Origin: Buchnera aphidicola (Aphis glycines)
Lineage (GTDB): Bacteria; Pseudomonadota; Gammaproteobacteria; Enterobacterales; Enterobacteriaceae
Length of the DNA: 64,000 bases
Direction: 5' to 3'
Assembly (NCBI RefSeq): GCF_001280225.1
Contig: NZ_CP009253.1
Coordinates: 372,001-436,000, forward strand
Made by a program: the position numbers and the translations under genes
Notes under the pieces: generated by a model
Seen by the model: only the letters and a program-made list of their open reading frames with translations
Told to the model about the DNA's origin: nothing
Database searches by the model: none
Part shown: positions 51,993 to 59,915 of the stretch, in pieces
Layout: every line of letters starts with the position of its first letter
Position numbering within the stretch: the stretch's first letter is position 1

Positions 51993-53345
51993 ATGTTTAG
52001 TAGCCTAACTGAACGCCTCTCAAAAAGTTTTCGTAACATTATTCATAAAGGAAGACTGACAGAAAGTAACATTAAGGATACAATAAGAGAAGTAAGAAAA
52101 GCACTACTAGAAGCTGATGTTACGTTATCAGTAATAAAGACATTTATAAATAACGTCACAAACAAAGCAATTGGTTGCGAAATTAATAAAAGTCTTACTC
52201 CTGGACAAGAATTTATAAAAATTGTACGAAATGAATTAATTTTAGCTATGGGTGAAAAAAATAATAATTTAAATTTATCTATTTGCCCACCAGCAGTGAT
52301 ATTAATAGTAGGTTTACAAGGAGTTGGAAAAACTACAACTACAGCAAAAATAGCGAAATGGATACAAGATAAACATAAAAAAAAAATACTCATCACATCT
52401 ACCGACATTTATCGTGCCGCGGCGATAAAACAATTAGAAATTCTATCTACTCAGATTAATGTAAACTTTTACACACCAGATGCTCATCAGAAACCAATAT
52501 ATATAACAGAAAAAGCAATTCAACATGCTAAATTAAAATTATATGATATTTTGTTAATAGATACAGCTGGACGCATGCATATTGATGAAATAATGATGAA
52601 CGAAATAGAAAAAATACAAAATCTTTCTCAACCTATTGAAACATTGTTAGTAGTCGATTCGATGATGGGTCAAGATGCAATTAATATGGCAAAAAATTTC
52701 AGTAAATCTTTATCTATATCAGGTATTATATTAACAAAAACTGATAGCGATGCTAGAAGTGGAGTTGCATTATCAATGCGTTATGTTACTAAAAAACCTA
52801 TTAAATTTATAGGAACAGGAGAAAAACTAGAAAATTTAGAAATATTTTATCCAGCACGTATAGCTGATAAAATTTTAGGCATGAATAAAGTTATATCTGT
52901 TATTAAAGATATTGAAGAAAAAATTAACCAATCTCATGTGAAAGATTTAACTAAAAAACTAAAAAAAGGTCATGATTTTAATTTAAACGATTTTTTAACT
53001 CAAATAAAAGAAATGAGAAAAATAGGAGGATTAAACTATTTTATAGATAAATTTTCAAACAATAAAACAATGCATAATAGTTCATTATTAAATGATGAAA
53101 AAAATAATTTGAATAAAATAGAAGCAATAATCTATTCAATGACGCCTAAAGAACGAAACAATCCAGATATTATAAAAGGCTCTCGTAAACGTAGAATTTC
53201 TTTAGGATCTGGAACTAAAATTCAAGATGTTAATAAATTATTAAAAAATTTTGGCGATATAAAAAAAGTTATGAAGAAAATCAAAAGTAACGGAATCAGT
53301 AAAATTATACGAAACATTAAAAATATATTACCTAAAAACTTTTAA
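51993..53345 (+). CDS. ffh: Signal recognition particle protein Ffh
   Basis: SRP GTPase that binds 4.5S RNA and signal sequences. The product is 450 aa from the ATG at 51993 (MFSSLTERLSKSF; E. coli MFDNLTDRL), with AAAGAG well spaced; an ATG at 51987 lies too close to it. NG domain: GLQGVGKTTTTAKIA, DTAGRMH, TKTDSDARSG. The M domain keeps the RNA-binding KGSRKRRIS and GSGTKIQDVN. Its C-terminal methionine-rich helices are mostly Met-free: KKVMKKIKSNGISKII, where E. coli has many Met. Confidence 0.95.
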   Translation: MFSSLTERLSKSFRNIIHKGRLTESNIKDTIREVRKALLEADVTLSVIKTFINNVTNKAIGCEINKSLTPGQEFIKIVRNELILAMGEKNNNLNLSICPPAVILIVGLQGVGKTTTTAKIAKWIQDKHKKKILITSTDIYRAAAIKQLEILSTQINVNFYTPDAHQKPIYITEKAIQHAKLKLYDILLIDTAGRMHIDEIMMNEIEKIQNLSQPIETLLVVDSMMGQDAINMAKNFSKSLSISGIILTKTDSDARSGVALSMRYVTKKPIKFIGTGEKLENLEIFYPARIADKILGMNKVISVIKDIEEKINQSHVKDLTKKLKKGHDFNLNDFLTQIKEMRKIGGLNYFIDKFSNNKTMHNSSLLNDEKNNLNKIEAIIYSMTPKERNNPDIIKGSRKRRISLGSGTKIQDVNKLLKNFGDIKKVMKKIKSNGISKIIRNIKNILPKNF

Positions 53346-53417
53346 AATATATTAAAATAATTACATTAATGAATTCAATAAAAAATATTTTCATTATGAA
53401 AAAATTAAGGGAAAAAC

Positions 53418-53675
53418 ATGGTAAAAATTCGATTAGCTCGATATGGAAATAAAAAACGTCCTTTTTATAAAATAGTAGCAGCAGATAGTCGATTTTCTAG
53501 AGATGGTCGTTTTATTGAACAACTAGGTTACTTCAATCCATTATCAAAAGATATAACTACTTCTTTACAAATCAATATTAATCGTATTATATATTGGAAG
53601 CAAAATGGAGCGCAGATTTCAGACCGATCAAACAAACTCATTAAATTATTTAAAAAAAATAAGGCAACATTATAA
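53418..53675 (+). CDS. rpsP: 30S ribosomal protein S16
   Basis: Early-assembling small-subunit protein of 85 aa (E. coli 82). It begins [20 protein letters not shown] and contains [26 protein letters not shown] lies upstream of the ATG. Its stop TAA (53673-53675) overlaps the probable ATA start of rimM. It heads the rpsP-rimM-trmD-rplS operon, as in E. coli. Confidence 0.97.
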   Translation: MVKIRLARYGNKKRPFYKIVAADSRFSRDGRFIEQLGYFNPLSKDITTSLQININRIIYWKQNGAQISDRSNKLIKLFKKNKATL

Positions 53676-54196
53676 ATATTAAATCATATACAATCATAAA
53701 CCCTATTTTAGTTGGAAAAATTGGAAGAGTTTACGGAATATTAGGTTGGATAAACTTGTTTTCTTTGACAGAAAATAAAGAAAAAATATTTAGTTATCTC
53801 CCATGGTTTACTTTAAAAAATAAAAAATGGAAAACTATTCAACTAAAAAATTGGAAAAAACATAATAATCGTTTTATTATTCAAATTAACAATGTCATAG
53901 ATAGATCAATAGCAAGCACGTGGACTAATGCTGATATTTTTATTGATCAAAGTCAATTACCAAAACTTAAAAAAAACGAATATTATTGGAACGATATTAT
54001 AAAATGTGAAGTGTTTAATGTAAAACATCAATATTTAGGTACAGTAATTAATTTAACAAGCAACAAATACAATGATACTATTCTTATAAAGAATAAGATA
54101 AAAAAAAATAAAACAATTATGATTCCATTTATCATTGAAAAAATAGTAAAAAATATAGATATTAAAAATAAAACCATAATAGTCCAATGGAATTAA
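53672..54196 (+). CDS. rimM: 16S rRNA processing protein RimM, non-ATG start
   Basis: Needed for 30S head maturation; binds S19. The frame opens after a stop at 53660-53662 and has no ATG, GTG or TTG until TTG 53756. The conserved N-terminus ([17 protein letters not shown]) lies upstream of that TTG and so must be translated. The best candidate is ATA 53672, which overlaps the rpsP stop as ATAA and has AAGG 7 bases upstream. A single G-to-A change in an ATGA overlap would produce this. ATT at 53669 or 53678 are other options. From 53672 the product is 174 aa (E. coli 182), with the PRC-barrel segment [11 protein letters not shown] and C-terminal IVQWN. Confidence 0.85.
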   Translation: MNIKSYTIINPILVGKIGRVYGILGWINLFSLTENKEKIFSYLPWFTLKNKKWKTIQLKNWKKHNNRFIIQINNVIDRSIASTWTNADIFIDQSQLPKLKKNEYYWNDIIKCEVFNVKHQYLGTVINLTSNKYNDTILIKNKIKKNKTIMIPFIIEKIVKNIDIKNKTIIVQWN

Positions 54197-54945
54197 AATA
54201 TGATATATCAATCAAAAAAAAAAATAATCAAGCATTGATATCATTTTATATAATTACTATATTTCCAGAAATGTTCACTTCGATTTCACATTATGGAGTA
54301 ACTGGAAAAGCCATTCAAAAAAAAATTATTGAACTTAGTTTTATAAATCCAAGAGATTTTACTGAACATAAACATAAATCTGTAGACGATCGTCCTTATG
54401 GAGGAGGACCAGGCATGTTAATGACTGTTCAACCATTATATTTATCAATTAAACATGCGCAATCTTTACTGAAAGATGCAACAGTTGTGTATTTATCTCC
54501 ACAAGGAATAAAATTAAATCAAAATAATATTTTTAATCTGATTCAAAAGAAAAAAATTATTTTTGTATGTGGAAGGTATGAAGGAATAGATCAGCGAATT
54601 ATCGATTCTTTAATAGATGAAGAATGGTCAATAGGTGATTATATCTTGACTGGTGGAGAACTTGCAGCAATGGTAATAATAGATTCTGTTTCCAGATTTA
54701 TTCCTGGTGTAATTAACAAAAAAAAATCATTAGAAAATGAATCTTTTTGCAATAATTTACTTGATTACCCAAATTACACTAGACCAAAAGAAATTTATAA
54801 TATGAAAGTTCCAGATATCTTACTTTCTGGTGATCACAATAAAATTCGTTTATGGCGATTAAAAAAATCTTTAGAAAAAACTTTAGAAAAACGACCAGAT
54901 TTATTGGAAAAAAAAATTTTAAAAAAGAAGAAAAAAATATTTTAA
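54187..54945 (+). CDS. trmD: tRNA (guanine(37)-N1)-methyltransferase TrmD, likely 3' frameshift
   Basis: Makes m1G37, which prevents +1 frameshifting. The product as read is 252 aa (E. coli 255). Knot and SAM motifs: DDRPYGGGPGMLM, YLSPQG, CGRYEGIDQRI, EEWSIGDYILTGGELAAM, DSVSRFIPGV. The ATG at 54187 overlaps rimM by 10 bases and adds about 16 residues compared with E. coli; TTG 54235 would match its start better. At the 3' end, an A9 run at 54908-54916 shifts the frame to a Lys-rich tail ending at 54945. With ten A the frame reads FKKEEKNILNAFRKIK and stops at 54987-54989, matching the E. coli tail (TEEQARLLAEFK). Confidence 0.9.
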   Translation: MELKYDISIKKKNNQALISFYIITIFPEMFTSISHYGVTGKAIQKKIIELSFINPRDFTEHKHKSVDDRPYGGGPGMLMTVQPLYLSIKHAQSLLKDATVVYLSPQGIKLNQNNIFNLIQKKKIIFVCGRYEGIDQRIIDSLIDEEWSIGDYILTGGELAAMVIIDSVSRFIPGVINKKKSLENESFCNNLLDYPNYTRPKEIYNMKVPDILLSGDHNKIRLWRLKKSLEKTLEKRPDLLEKKILKKKKKIF

Positions 54946-55010
54946 ATGCATTTAGAAAAATAAAAAATAAAAATATTATTAATTCATAATGATTGTATTT
55001 AGAGGTAAAA

Positions 55011-55358
55011 ATGACCAATATAATCAATAAAATAGAAGAAGAACAACTGAAGAAAAATATACCTAATTTCCGTCCTGGTGATACAGTAGAAGTAAAAGTA
55101 TGGGTTATTGAAGGGACTAAAAAACGTTTGCAATCTTTCGAAGGGATAATAATTTCAATAAAAAATCGATCTTTAAATTCATCTTTCACTATACGTAAAT
55201 TTTCAAATGGAGAGGCGGTCGAACGAGTGTTTCAAACTCATTCTTATAACATTGACAATATTATTGTTAAAAGAAAGGGGTTAGTTAGAAAAGCGAAATT
55301 GTATTATCTTAGAACACGTACTGGAAAATCCGCTCGAATTAAAGAGAAAATTAAGTAA
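55011..55358 (+). CDS. rplS: 50S ribosomal protein L19
   Basis: Large-subunit protein at the subunit interface, 115 aa, the same as E. coli. The start is the ATG at 55011 ([16 protein letters not shown]) with AGAGG 5 bases upstream; TTG 54993 in the same frame is rejected. Motifs [24 protein letters not shown] and [19 protein letters not shown] are intact. Last gene of the rpsP operon. Confidence 0.97.
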   Translation: MTNIINKIEEEQLKKNIPNFRPGDTVEVKVWVIEGTKKRLQSFEGIIISIKNRSLNSSFTIRKFSNGEAVERVFQTHSYNIDNIIVKRKGLVRKAKLYYLRTRTGKSARIKEKIK

Positions 55359-55378
55359 ATTTTTTAATATAATTAACA

Positions 55379-55406
55379 TGCAGTCACGACGTTATTCTTG
55401 ACTGCA
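55379..55406. terminator. Stem-loop between rplS and tldD
   Basis: Eight-bp perfect stem (TGCAGTCA, 55379-55386, with TGACTGCA, 55399-55406) and a 12-base loop, between convergent genes. T tracts are weak, so it may work as a shared terminator with low efficiency. Confidence 0.55.
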
Positions 55407-55428
55407 CTAGTAATGCTTATATATTATA

Positions 55429-56883
55429 CTAAATAGTTCCACCTATAGTCAATTGATCTACTTTAATAGAAGGTTGCCCTATTCCTACTGGGATATTTTG
55501 ACCTTCTTTTCCACATATACCCGTACCTTGATCCATTTTTAAGTCATTACCTACCATAGATATTTTTTTCATAACTTCCACACCAGATCCTATTAGTGTA
55601 GTATTTTTAATAGGATTTAAAATTTTTCCTTGTTTTACTAAAAATGCTTCTGAAGTTGAAAAAACAAATTGTCCAGAAGTTATATCTACTTGACCACCTG
55701 AAAAATTTACAGCATATATTCCATAATCAATACTTTTAATAATATCTTCTATTTTCGATGTTCCGGATAACATATATGTATTTGTCATTCTTGGAATTGG
55801 TAAGTGAGAGTAAGATTGCCTACGACCATTACCTGTAGATTCCGTTTCCATTAAACGAGCATTAAGTTTATCTTGCATATATTTTTTTAAAATTCCATTT
55901 TCAATCAATATATTATATTGCCCAACTACTCCTTCATCATCAATATTTAATGATCCGCGTTGATTTTTTATTGTACCATCATCAATGATAGTGCATAATT
56001 CTGAAGCAACTTTTTTCCCGATCATATTGGTAAAAACAGATGTTCCTTTTCTATTAAAATCACCTTCTAAACCATGTCCTACAGCTTCATGTAGCAAAAC
56101 ACCAGGCCATCCAGCTCCTAAAACAACTGGAAAAGTTCCAGATGGAGCTTCTTTTGAAGATAAATTTAATAAAGCTATACGAACCGCTTCTTTAGTCCAA
56201 TGATCAATTCTAATTTCTTCAAAAAAATCATCTTTTCTTAAGAAAAAATTATAATTAGTACGACTACCTCCGCCACTTTTTCCTCGCTCTATTTTCCCAC
56301 GTTCTTCAACTAATACACTAACTGTAAACTCAACTAATGGTCGTATATCTGTAGATAAATTTCCATCAGTAGAAACAACTAAAATTTTTTCATAAGATCC
56401 ACTTAAAGCGGCATTTACTTGTATTACACGACTATCAGAATGACGAGCAACATGATCTACTCTGTGCAGTAGATTAATTTTTTCATTAGAAGTAAATTTT
56501 TTTAACGGATTAAAAATATCATAAAAAGAATTTTTCTTTTGATCTCTAAAAGTTTTTATTTGTGTTGTTTTTACTTGTTTATTAATGATTTTTTTTGCTA
56601 TTTGAGCGCTTTTTCTAACAGCTTCTACAGAGATTTCATCTGTATATGAAAAGCCTGTTTTTTCTCCAGAAATAGCTCTTACACCAACGCCTTGATCAAA
56701 ATGACAAAATCCTTCTTTAATAATGCGATTTTCTAAAATCCAAGATTCACACACGCGTGATTGAAAATATAGATCTCCATAATCTAAACCATGAGTAGAT
56801 ATATCTTCTAAGATCTCAAAAAGATCCTGACGATTTAATTTATTTGAAGTTAACAATGATTCACTAACTAGTTCCAATGTCAT
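55429..56883 (-). CDS. tldD: Metalloprotease TldD
   Basis: With TldE (PmbA) it forms a protease that degrades unfolded peptides; in E. coli it is linked to microcin B17 maturation and CcdA turnover. The product is 484 aa (E. coli 481). The metal-binding motif [11 protein letters not shown] is clear, together with [16 protein letters not shown] and [15 protein letters not shown]. TldE is not in the window. It converges with rplS. Confidence 0.94.
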   Translation of the reverse strand: MTLELVSESLLTSNKLNRQDLFEILEDISTHGLDYGDLYFQSRVCESWILENRIIKEGFCHFDQGVGVRAISGEKTGFSYTDEISVEAVRKSAQIAKKIINKQVKTTQIKTFRDQKKNSFYDIFNPLKKFTSNEKINLLHRVDHVARHSDSRVIQVNAALSGSYEKILVVSTDGNLSTDIRPLVEFTVSVLVEERGKIERGKSGGGSRTNYNFFLRKDDFFEEIRIDHWTKEAVRIALLNLSSKEAPSGTFPVVLGAGWPGVLLHEAVGHGLEGDFNRKGTSVFTNMIGKKVASELCTIIDDGTIKNQRGSLNIDDEGVVGQYNILIENGILKKYMQDKLNARLMETESTGNGRRQSYSHLPIPRMTNTYMLSGTSKIEDIIKSIDYGIYAVNFSGGQVDITSGQFVFSTSEAFLVKQGKILNPIKNTTLIGSGVEVMKKISMVGNDLKMDQGTGICGKEGQNIPVGIGQPSIKVDQLTIGGTI

Positions 56884-57045
56884 TTGAACTCACTTATATT
56901 TAAAATATTTTTATATTTTTATTATAAAATATAAAACAAAAAATAAAAAATATTTTTATAAAAATATTATATATAATCTTAAAAATTTGTTATAAAATAT
57001 AATATTAAAATGTTAAATTAGTCTGATAATTTTATCGAGTTAAAA

Positions 57046-57501
57046 ATGAAAAAAAAAATAAATGTTTTACTAATAAATGGTCCTAACTTAAATCTTTTAG
57101 GAACGAGAGAACCGGACATATATGGACATGAAACTTTAACAGATTTAATAAAAAAGTTAATAAAAAAATCAGAAAAATTAAATATATCATTAAGTCATAC
57201 ACAATCTAATGCAGAACACAAATTAATTGAGACAATACACTCTGCTAAAAAAAATAACATTAGTTATATTATAATTAACCCAGCCGCGTTTACACACACT
57301 AGTATAGCCATAAGAGATGCATTAATTGCGGTTTCTATACCATTTATTGAGATTCATATTTCTAATATTTATAACAGAGAAAATTTTCGTTCTCATTCAT
57401 GGTTTTCTGATATTTCACAAGGCGTGATTACAGGGTTGGGATTAGAAGGTTACTATTGGGCATTAAAAACAATATCTAAAAGATGCTCAATAAAAAAATA
57501 A
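57046..57501 (+). CDS. aroQ: Type II 3-dehydroquinate dehydratase
   Basis: Third step of the shikimate pathway, feeding chorismate to pheA. The product is 151 aa, typical of AroQ. Motifs: [20 protein letters not shown] with the catalytic Tyr, [18 protein letters not shown], and [12 protein letters not shown] with the His. E. coli uses the unrelated type I enzyme AroD, so this is an alternative isozyme, known in other gammaproteobacteria beside accBC. accB, accC, prmA and dusB, often found between aroQ and fis, are missing. Confidence 0.95.
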   Translation: MKKKINVLLINGPNLNLLGTREPDIYGHETLTDLIKKLIKKSEKLNISLSHTQSNAEHKLIETIHSAKKNNISYIIINPAAFTHTSIAIRDALIAVSIPFIEIHISNIYNRENFRSHSWFSDISQGVITGLGLEGYYWALKTISKRCSIKK

Positions 57502-57517
57502 AATGTTATTCTTATTT

Positions 57518-57554
57518 TTGCACCTTCTTTATTTGAAATTTATAGAAAGTGCAA
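57518..57554. terminator. Stem-loop between aroQ and fis
   Basis: A stem of 6 bp plus 4 bp with one mismatch (TTGCAC and TTCT, 57518-57528, pairing with AGAA and GTGCAA, 57544-57554) lies between convergent aroQ and fis. The flanks are T/A rich. Probably a two-way terminator. Confidence 0.55.
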
Positions 57555-57578
57555 TTAAATATAAAATTTATAAAAAAA

Positions 57579-57872
57579 TTAATTCATACCATACTTTTTT
57601 AATTTTTTTCGTAAAGTACTACGATTGATACCCATCATTAAAGCAGCTTTTGTTTGGTTTCCACGTGTATACTGCATCATGACATCTAACAATGGTTGTT
57701 CTAGTTCAGATAATATTAATGAATATAAATTATTGATATATTTAGTATCATCTAAATGTAATAAATAATTTTCTAAAGATTTTTTAATTAATAAACGCAA
57801 AGGTTTTTTTATATTTTGATTATCTTTAGTATAATTTACTAAAAATTTTGTACCTATTAAATTTTCTGACAT
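57579..57872 (-). CDS. fis: DNA-binding protein Fis
   Basis: Nucleoid protein and regulator of rRNA, tRNA and supercoiling genes. The product is 97 aa (E. coli 98). The N-terminal 40 residues are variable; the dimer helices ([20 protein letters not shown]) and the C-terminal helix-turn-helix ([20 protein letters not shown]) are strongly conserved. It is one of few DNA-binding regulators left in such genomes. No Fis-binding sites are assigned. Confidence 0.95.
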   Translation of the reverse strand: MSENLIGTKFLVNYTKDNQNIKKPLRLLIKKSLENYLLHLDDTKYINNLYSLILSELEQPLLDVMMQYTRGNQTKAALMMGINRSTLRKKLKKYGMN

Positions 57873-57980
57873 AAAATTATCAACTCTTTAATCTTGTGTG
57901 GATTTTAAATGAAGTTAAGATTATTAAAAAATTGAAATATATTCTACAAAAAAATAATATATTTTATTATATAAAAAACT

Positions 57981-58931
57981 TTATACTTCTTTTTTTAAAT
58001 CTAAAATAAGATTTTTCATATCTTTAGGTAAATCAACTTTAAAACTCATCAAATTTTTGGTAGAAGGATTTAAAAATTCAATATAATGCGCATGTAATGC
58101 TTGACGAGGAAAAATTTTATTTATATAAAAATACTTTTTTTTTGAACAATTATTAGAATAGTTGATCCCATTATATAAGGGGTCACCTAATAAGGGGTAA
58201 TTAATATGTAACATGTGTACTCGAATTTGGTGCGTTCGACCTGTTTCTAATCGTAATAAGAGATGTGTATAAAATTTAAAACGCTGAATTATTTTATAAT
58301 GCGTGATAGCAGGTTTTCCTGATGAATGTACTATCATAGATGTTCGTTTTTTAGGATTACGCATTATAGGACTGTTAATAATACCTCCAGAAATCACATT
58401 TCCTTTCACAATAGCCTGATATTCTCGAATTATTTTTTTATCTTTTAACAATTTTATTAAATAATAATATGCACAAATTGTTTTTGCTATAATCATTAAA
58501 CCACTTGTATTTTTATCTAATCTGTGAATAATTCCACAACGAGGTAAATATCTACTATTTTTATAATAATACAGTAATCCATTTAAAACTGTACCAGTAT
58601 CATTTCCGGCACCGGGATGTACAACTAAACCAGGAGGTTTATTTATAACTAATAAATTATTATCTTCATATATAATATTTAAAGTAATATTCTCTGGTAA
58701 ATTAGATTGAATTTTTTTAATAATTGGATAAATAGTAATTATTTCACCTCCTAATATTTTTTTATCAGGATTTTTTTCTATTTTACCATTAACACAAACA
58801 AGACTCATAAGAATCCAATTTTTAAGGCAAGAACGAGAATACTGTGGAAGTAATTTAGAAATAATGTGATCTAATCTCTTTCCTACAATTGAAGAATAGG
58901 GAGCTAGTATATTTATTTCTTTTTTTTTCAA
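57981..58931 (-). CDS. rluD: 23S rRNA pseudouridine synthase RluD
   Basis: Makes pseudouridines 1911, 1915 and 1917 in helix 69 of 23S rRNA. The product is 316 aa (E. coli 326). The S4 domain (about residues 17-80) is followed by the catalytic HRLDKNTSGLMIIAKT with its Asp and by LRLETGRTHQIRVHM. It is divergent from bamD (yfiO), exactly as in E. coli, which separates it from the paralogue rluC at 3902. Confidence 0.94.
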   Translation of the reverse strand: MKKKEINILAPYSSIVGKRLDHIISKLLPQYSRSCLKNWILMSLVCVNGKIEKNPDKKILGGEIITIYPIIKKIQSNLPENITLNIIYEDNNLLVINKPPGLVVHPGAGNDTGTVLNGLLYYYKNSRYLPRCGIIHRLDKNTSGLMIIAKTICAYYYLIKLLKDKKIIREYQAIVKGNVISGGIINSPIMRNPKKRTSMIVHSSGKPAITHYKIIQRFKFYTHLLLRLETGRTHQIRVHMLHINYPLLGDPLYNGINYSNNCSKKKYFYINKIFPRQALHAHYIEFLNPSTKNLMSFKVDLPKDMKNLILDLKKEV

Positions 58932-59054
58932 TATAAAATCCTTATTTAAAATATATTTAATCTAAATCTTTAATCTTTATAGAATATGATATTCTAATAT
59001 ATATTAACATAATAAATATTATTAATAATTTCATTAAATTATAGAAAACATATT

Positions 59055-59804
59055 ATGATACTTAAAAAAAATATTTTAATTATTTTTGTACTACTGTTTA
59101 CATATTCTTTAGCGCATTCACACAATATACAACAAAAAAAATTTATTCAAGAAAAAAAATTTTATGAATACTGTAAACAAGAGCTTAAAGAAAATAAATT
59201 TGATAACGCAATATCACATTTAGAAAATATGAAAAAAAAAAATATTTCTAATTTTTACTCAGATAAAATTCAAATTAATTTAATCTATGCTTATTATAAA
59301 ATTGAAAATTTTAATATGGCACAAAAAAATATAAATGAATTTATAAAACTATATCCGAAAAATATAAATATTGATTATGTTTTTTATATAAAAAGTTTAA
59401 TAAATATATCGCTTGACAAAAATATTTTTTTAAAATTTTTAAATATAAAAAATTATAAAAGCGATCCTATTTATGCAAAAAAAGCTTTTTTTGAGTTAAA
59501 AAATTTTTTATATAATTATCCTAACAGTATTTATATTATCAATGTAAAACAAGATTTATTTGACTTAAAAGAACGTTTATCAAATTATGAGTTTGAAATA
59601 TTAAAATACTATTTTAATCGAAAAGAATATATCGCAGTCATCAATCGAGGTGAGGAAATACTCAAAAAATATCCCGAAACTTTATCTGCAAGAGAAGTTT
59701 TAAATTATATGAGACAATCTTTTATTGAATTAAAAATGTTTAACACTGCTAAAAAAATATCTAAAGTTATTTTATTAAATAAAGCTGAAAAATTTTTTTA
59801 TTAA
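59055..59804 (+). CDS. bamD: Outer-membrane assembly factor BamD (YfiO), no lipobox
   Basis: BamD is an essential periplasmic lipoprotein of the BAM complex that inserts beta-barrel proteins. The product is 249 aa (E. coli 245). TPR-like repeats align throughout: LIYAYYKIENFNMAQKNIN, YPKNINIDYVFYIKSL, ILKYYFNRKEYIAVINRGEEIL. The N-terminus is a hydrophobic signal (MILKKNILIIFVLLFTYS) followed by LAHSH. The E. coli lipobox LAGC is not there and no Cys occurs before EYCKQ, far into the mature part. It may be secreted as a soluble or signal-anchored periplasmic protein. It is divergent from rluD, as in E. coli. Confidence 0.9.
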   Translation: MILKKNILIIFVLLFTYSLAHSHNIQQKKFIQEKKFYEYCKQELKENKFDNAISHLENMKKKNISNFYSDKIQINLIYAYYKIENFNMAQKNINEFIKLYPKNINIDYVFYIKSLINISLDKNIFLKFLNIKNYKSDPIYAKKAFFELKNFLYNYPNSIYIINVKQDLFDLKERLSNYEFEILKYYFNRKEYIAVINRGEEILKKYPETLSAREVLNYMRQSFIELKMFNTAKKISKVILLNKAEKFFY

Positions 59805-59915
59805 ATATAACATAAAATTTTTTTATATTTGAATTATTAATAAAATAATTCTAATTAATAATAAATTATTCAACACTTTAATAGTATAAATATTATTTTT
59901 AAAAAATTAAAAAAT

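Noticed and set aside
53756-54196. TTG 53756 as the start of rimM
   Set aside because: It would remove the conserved [16 protein letters not shown] segment that lies in the same open frame upstream.
54779-55189. Minus-strand ORF spanning the trmD-rplS junction
   Set aside because: No homology and it crosses two conserved genes on the other strand.
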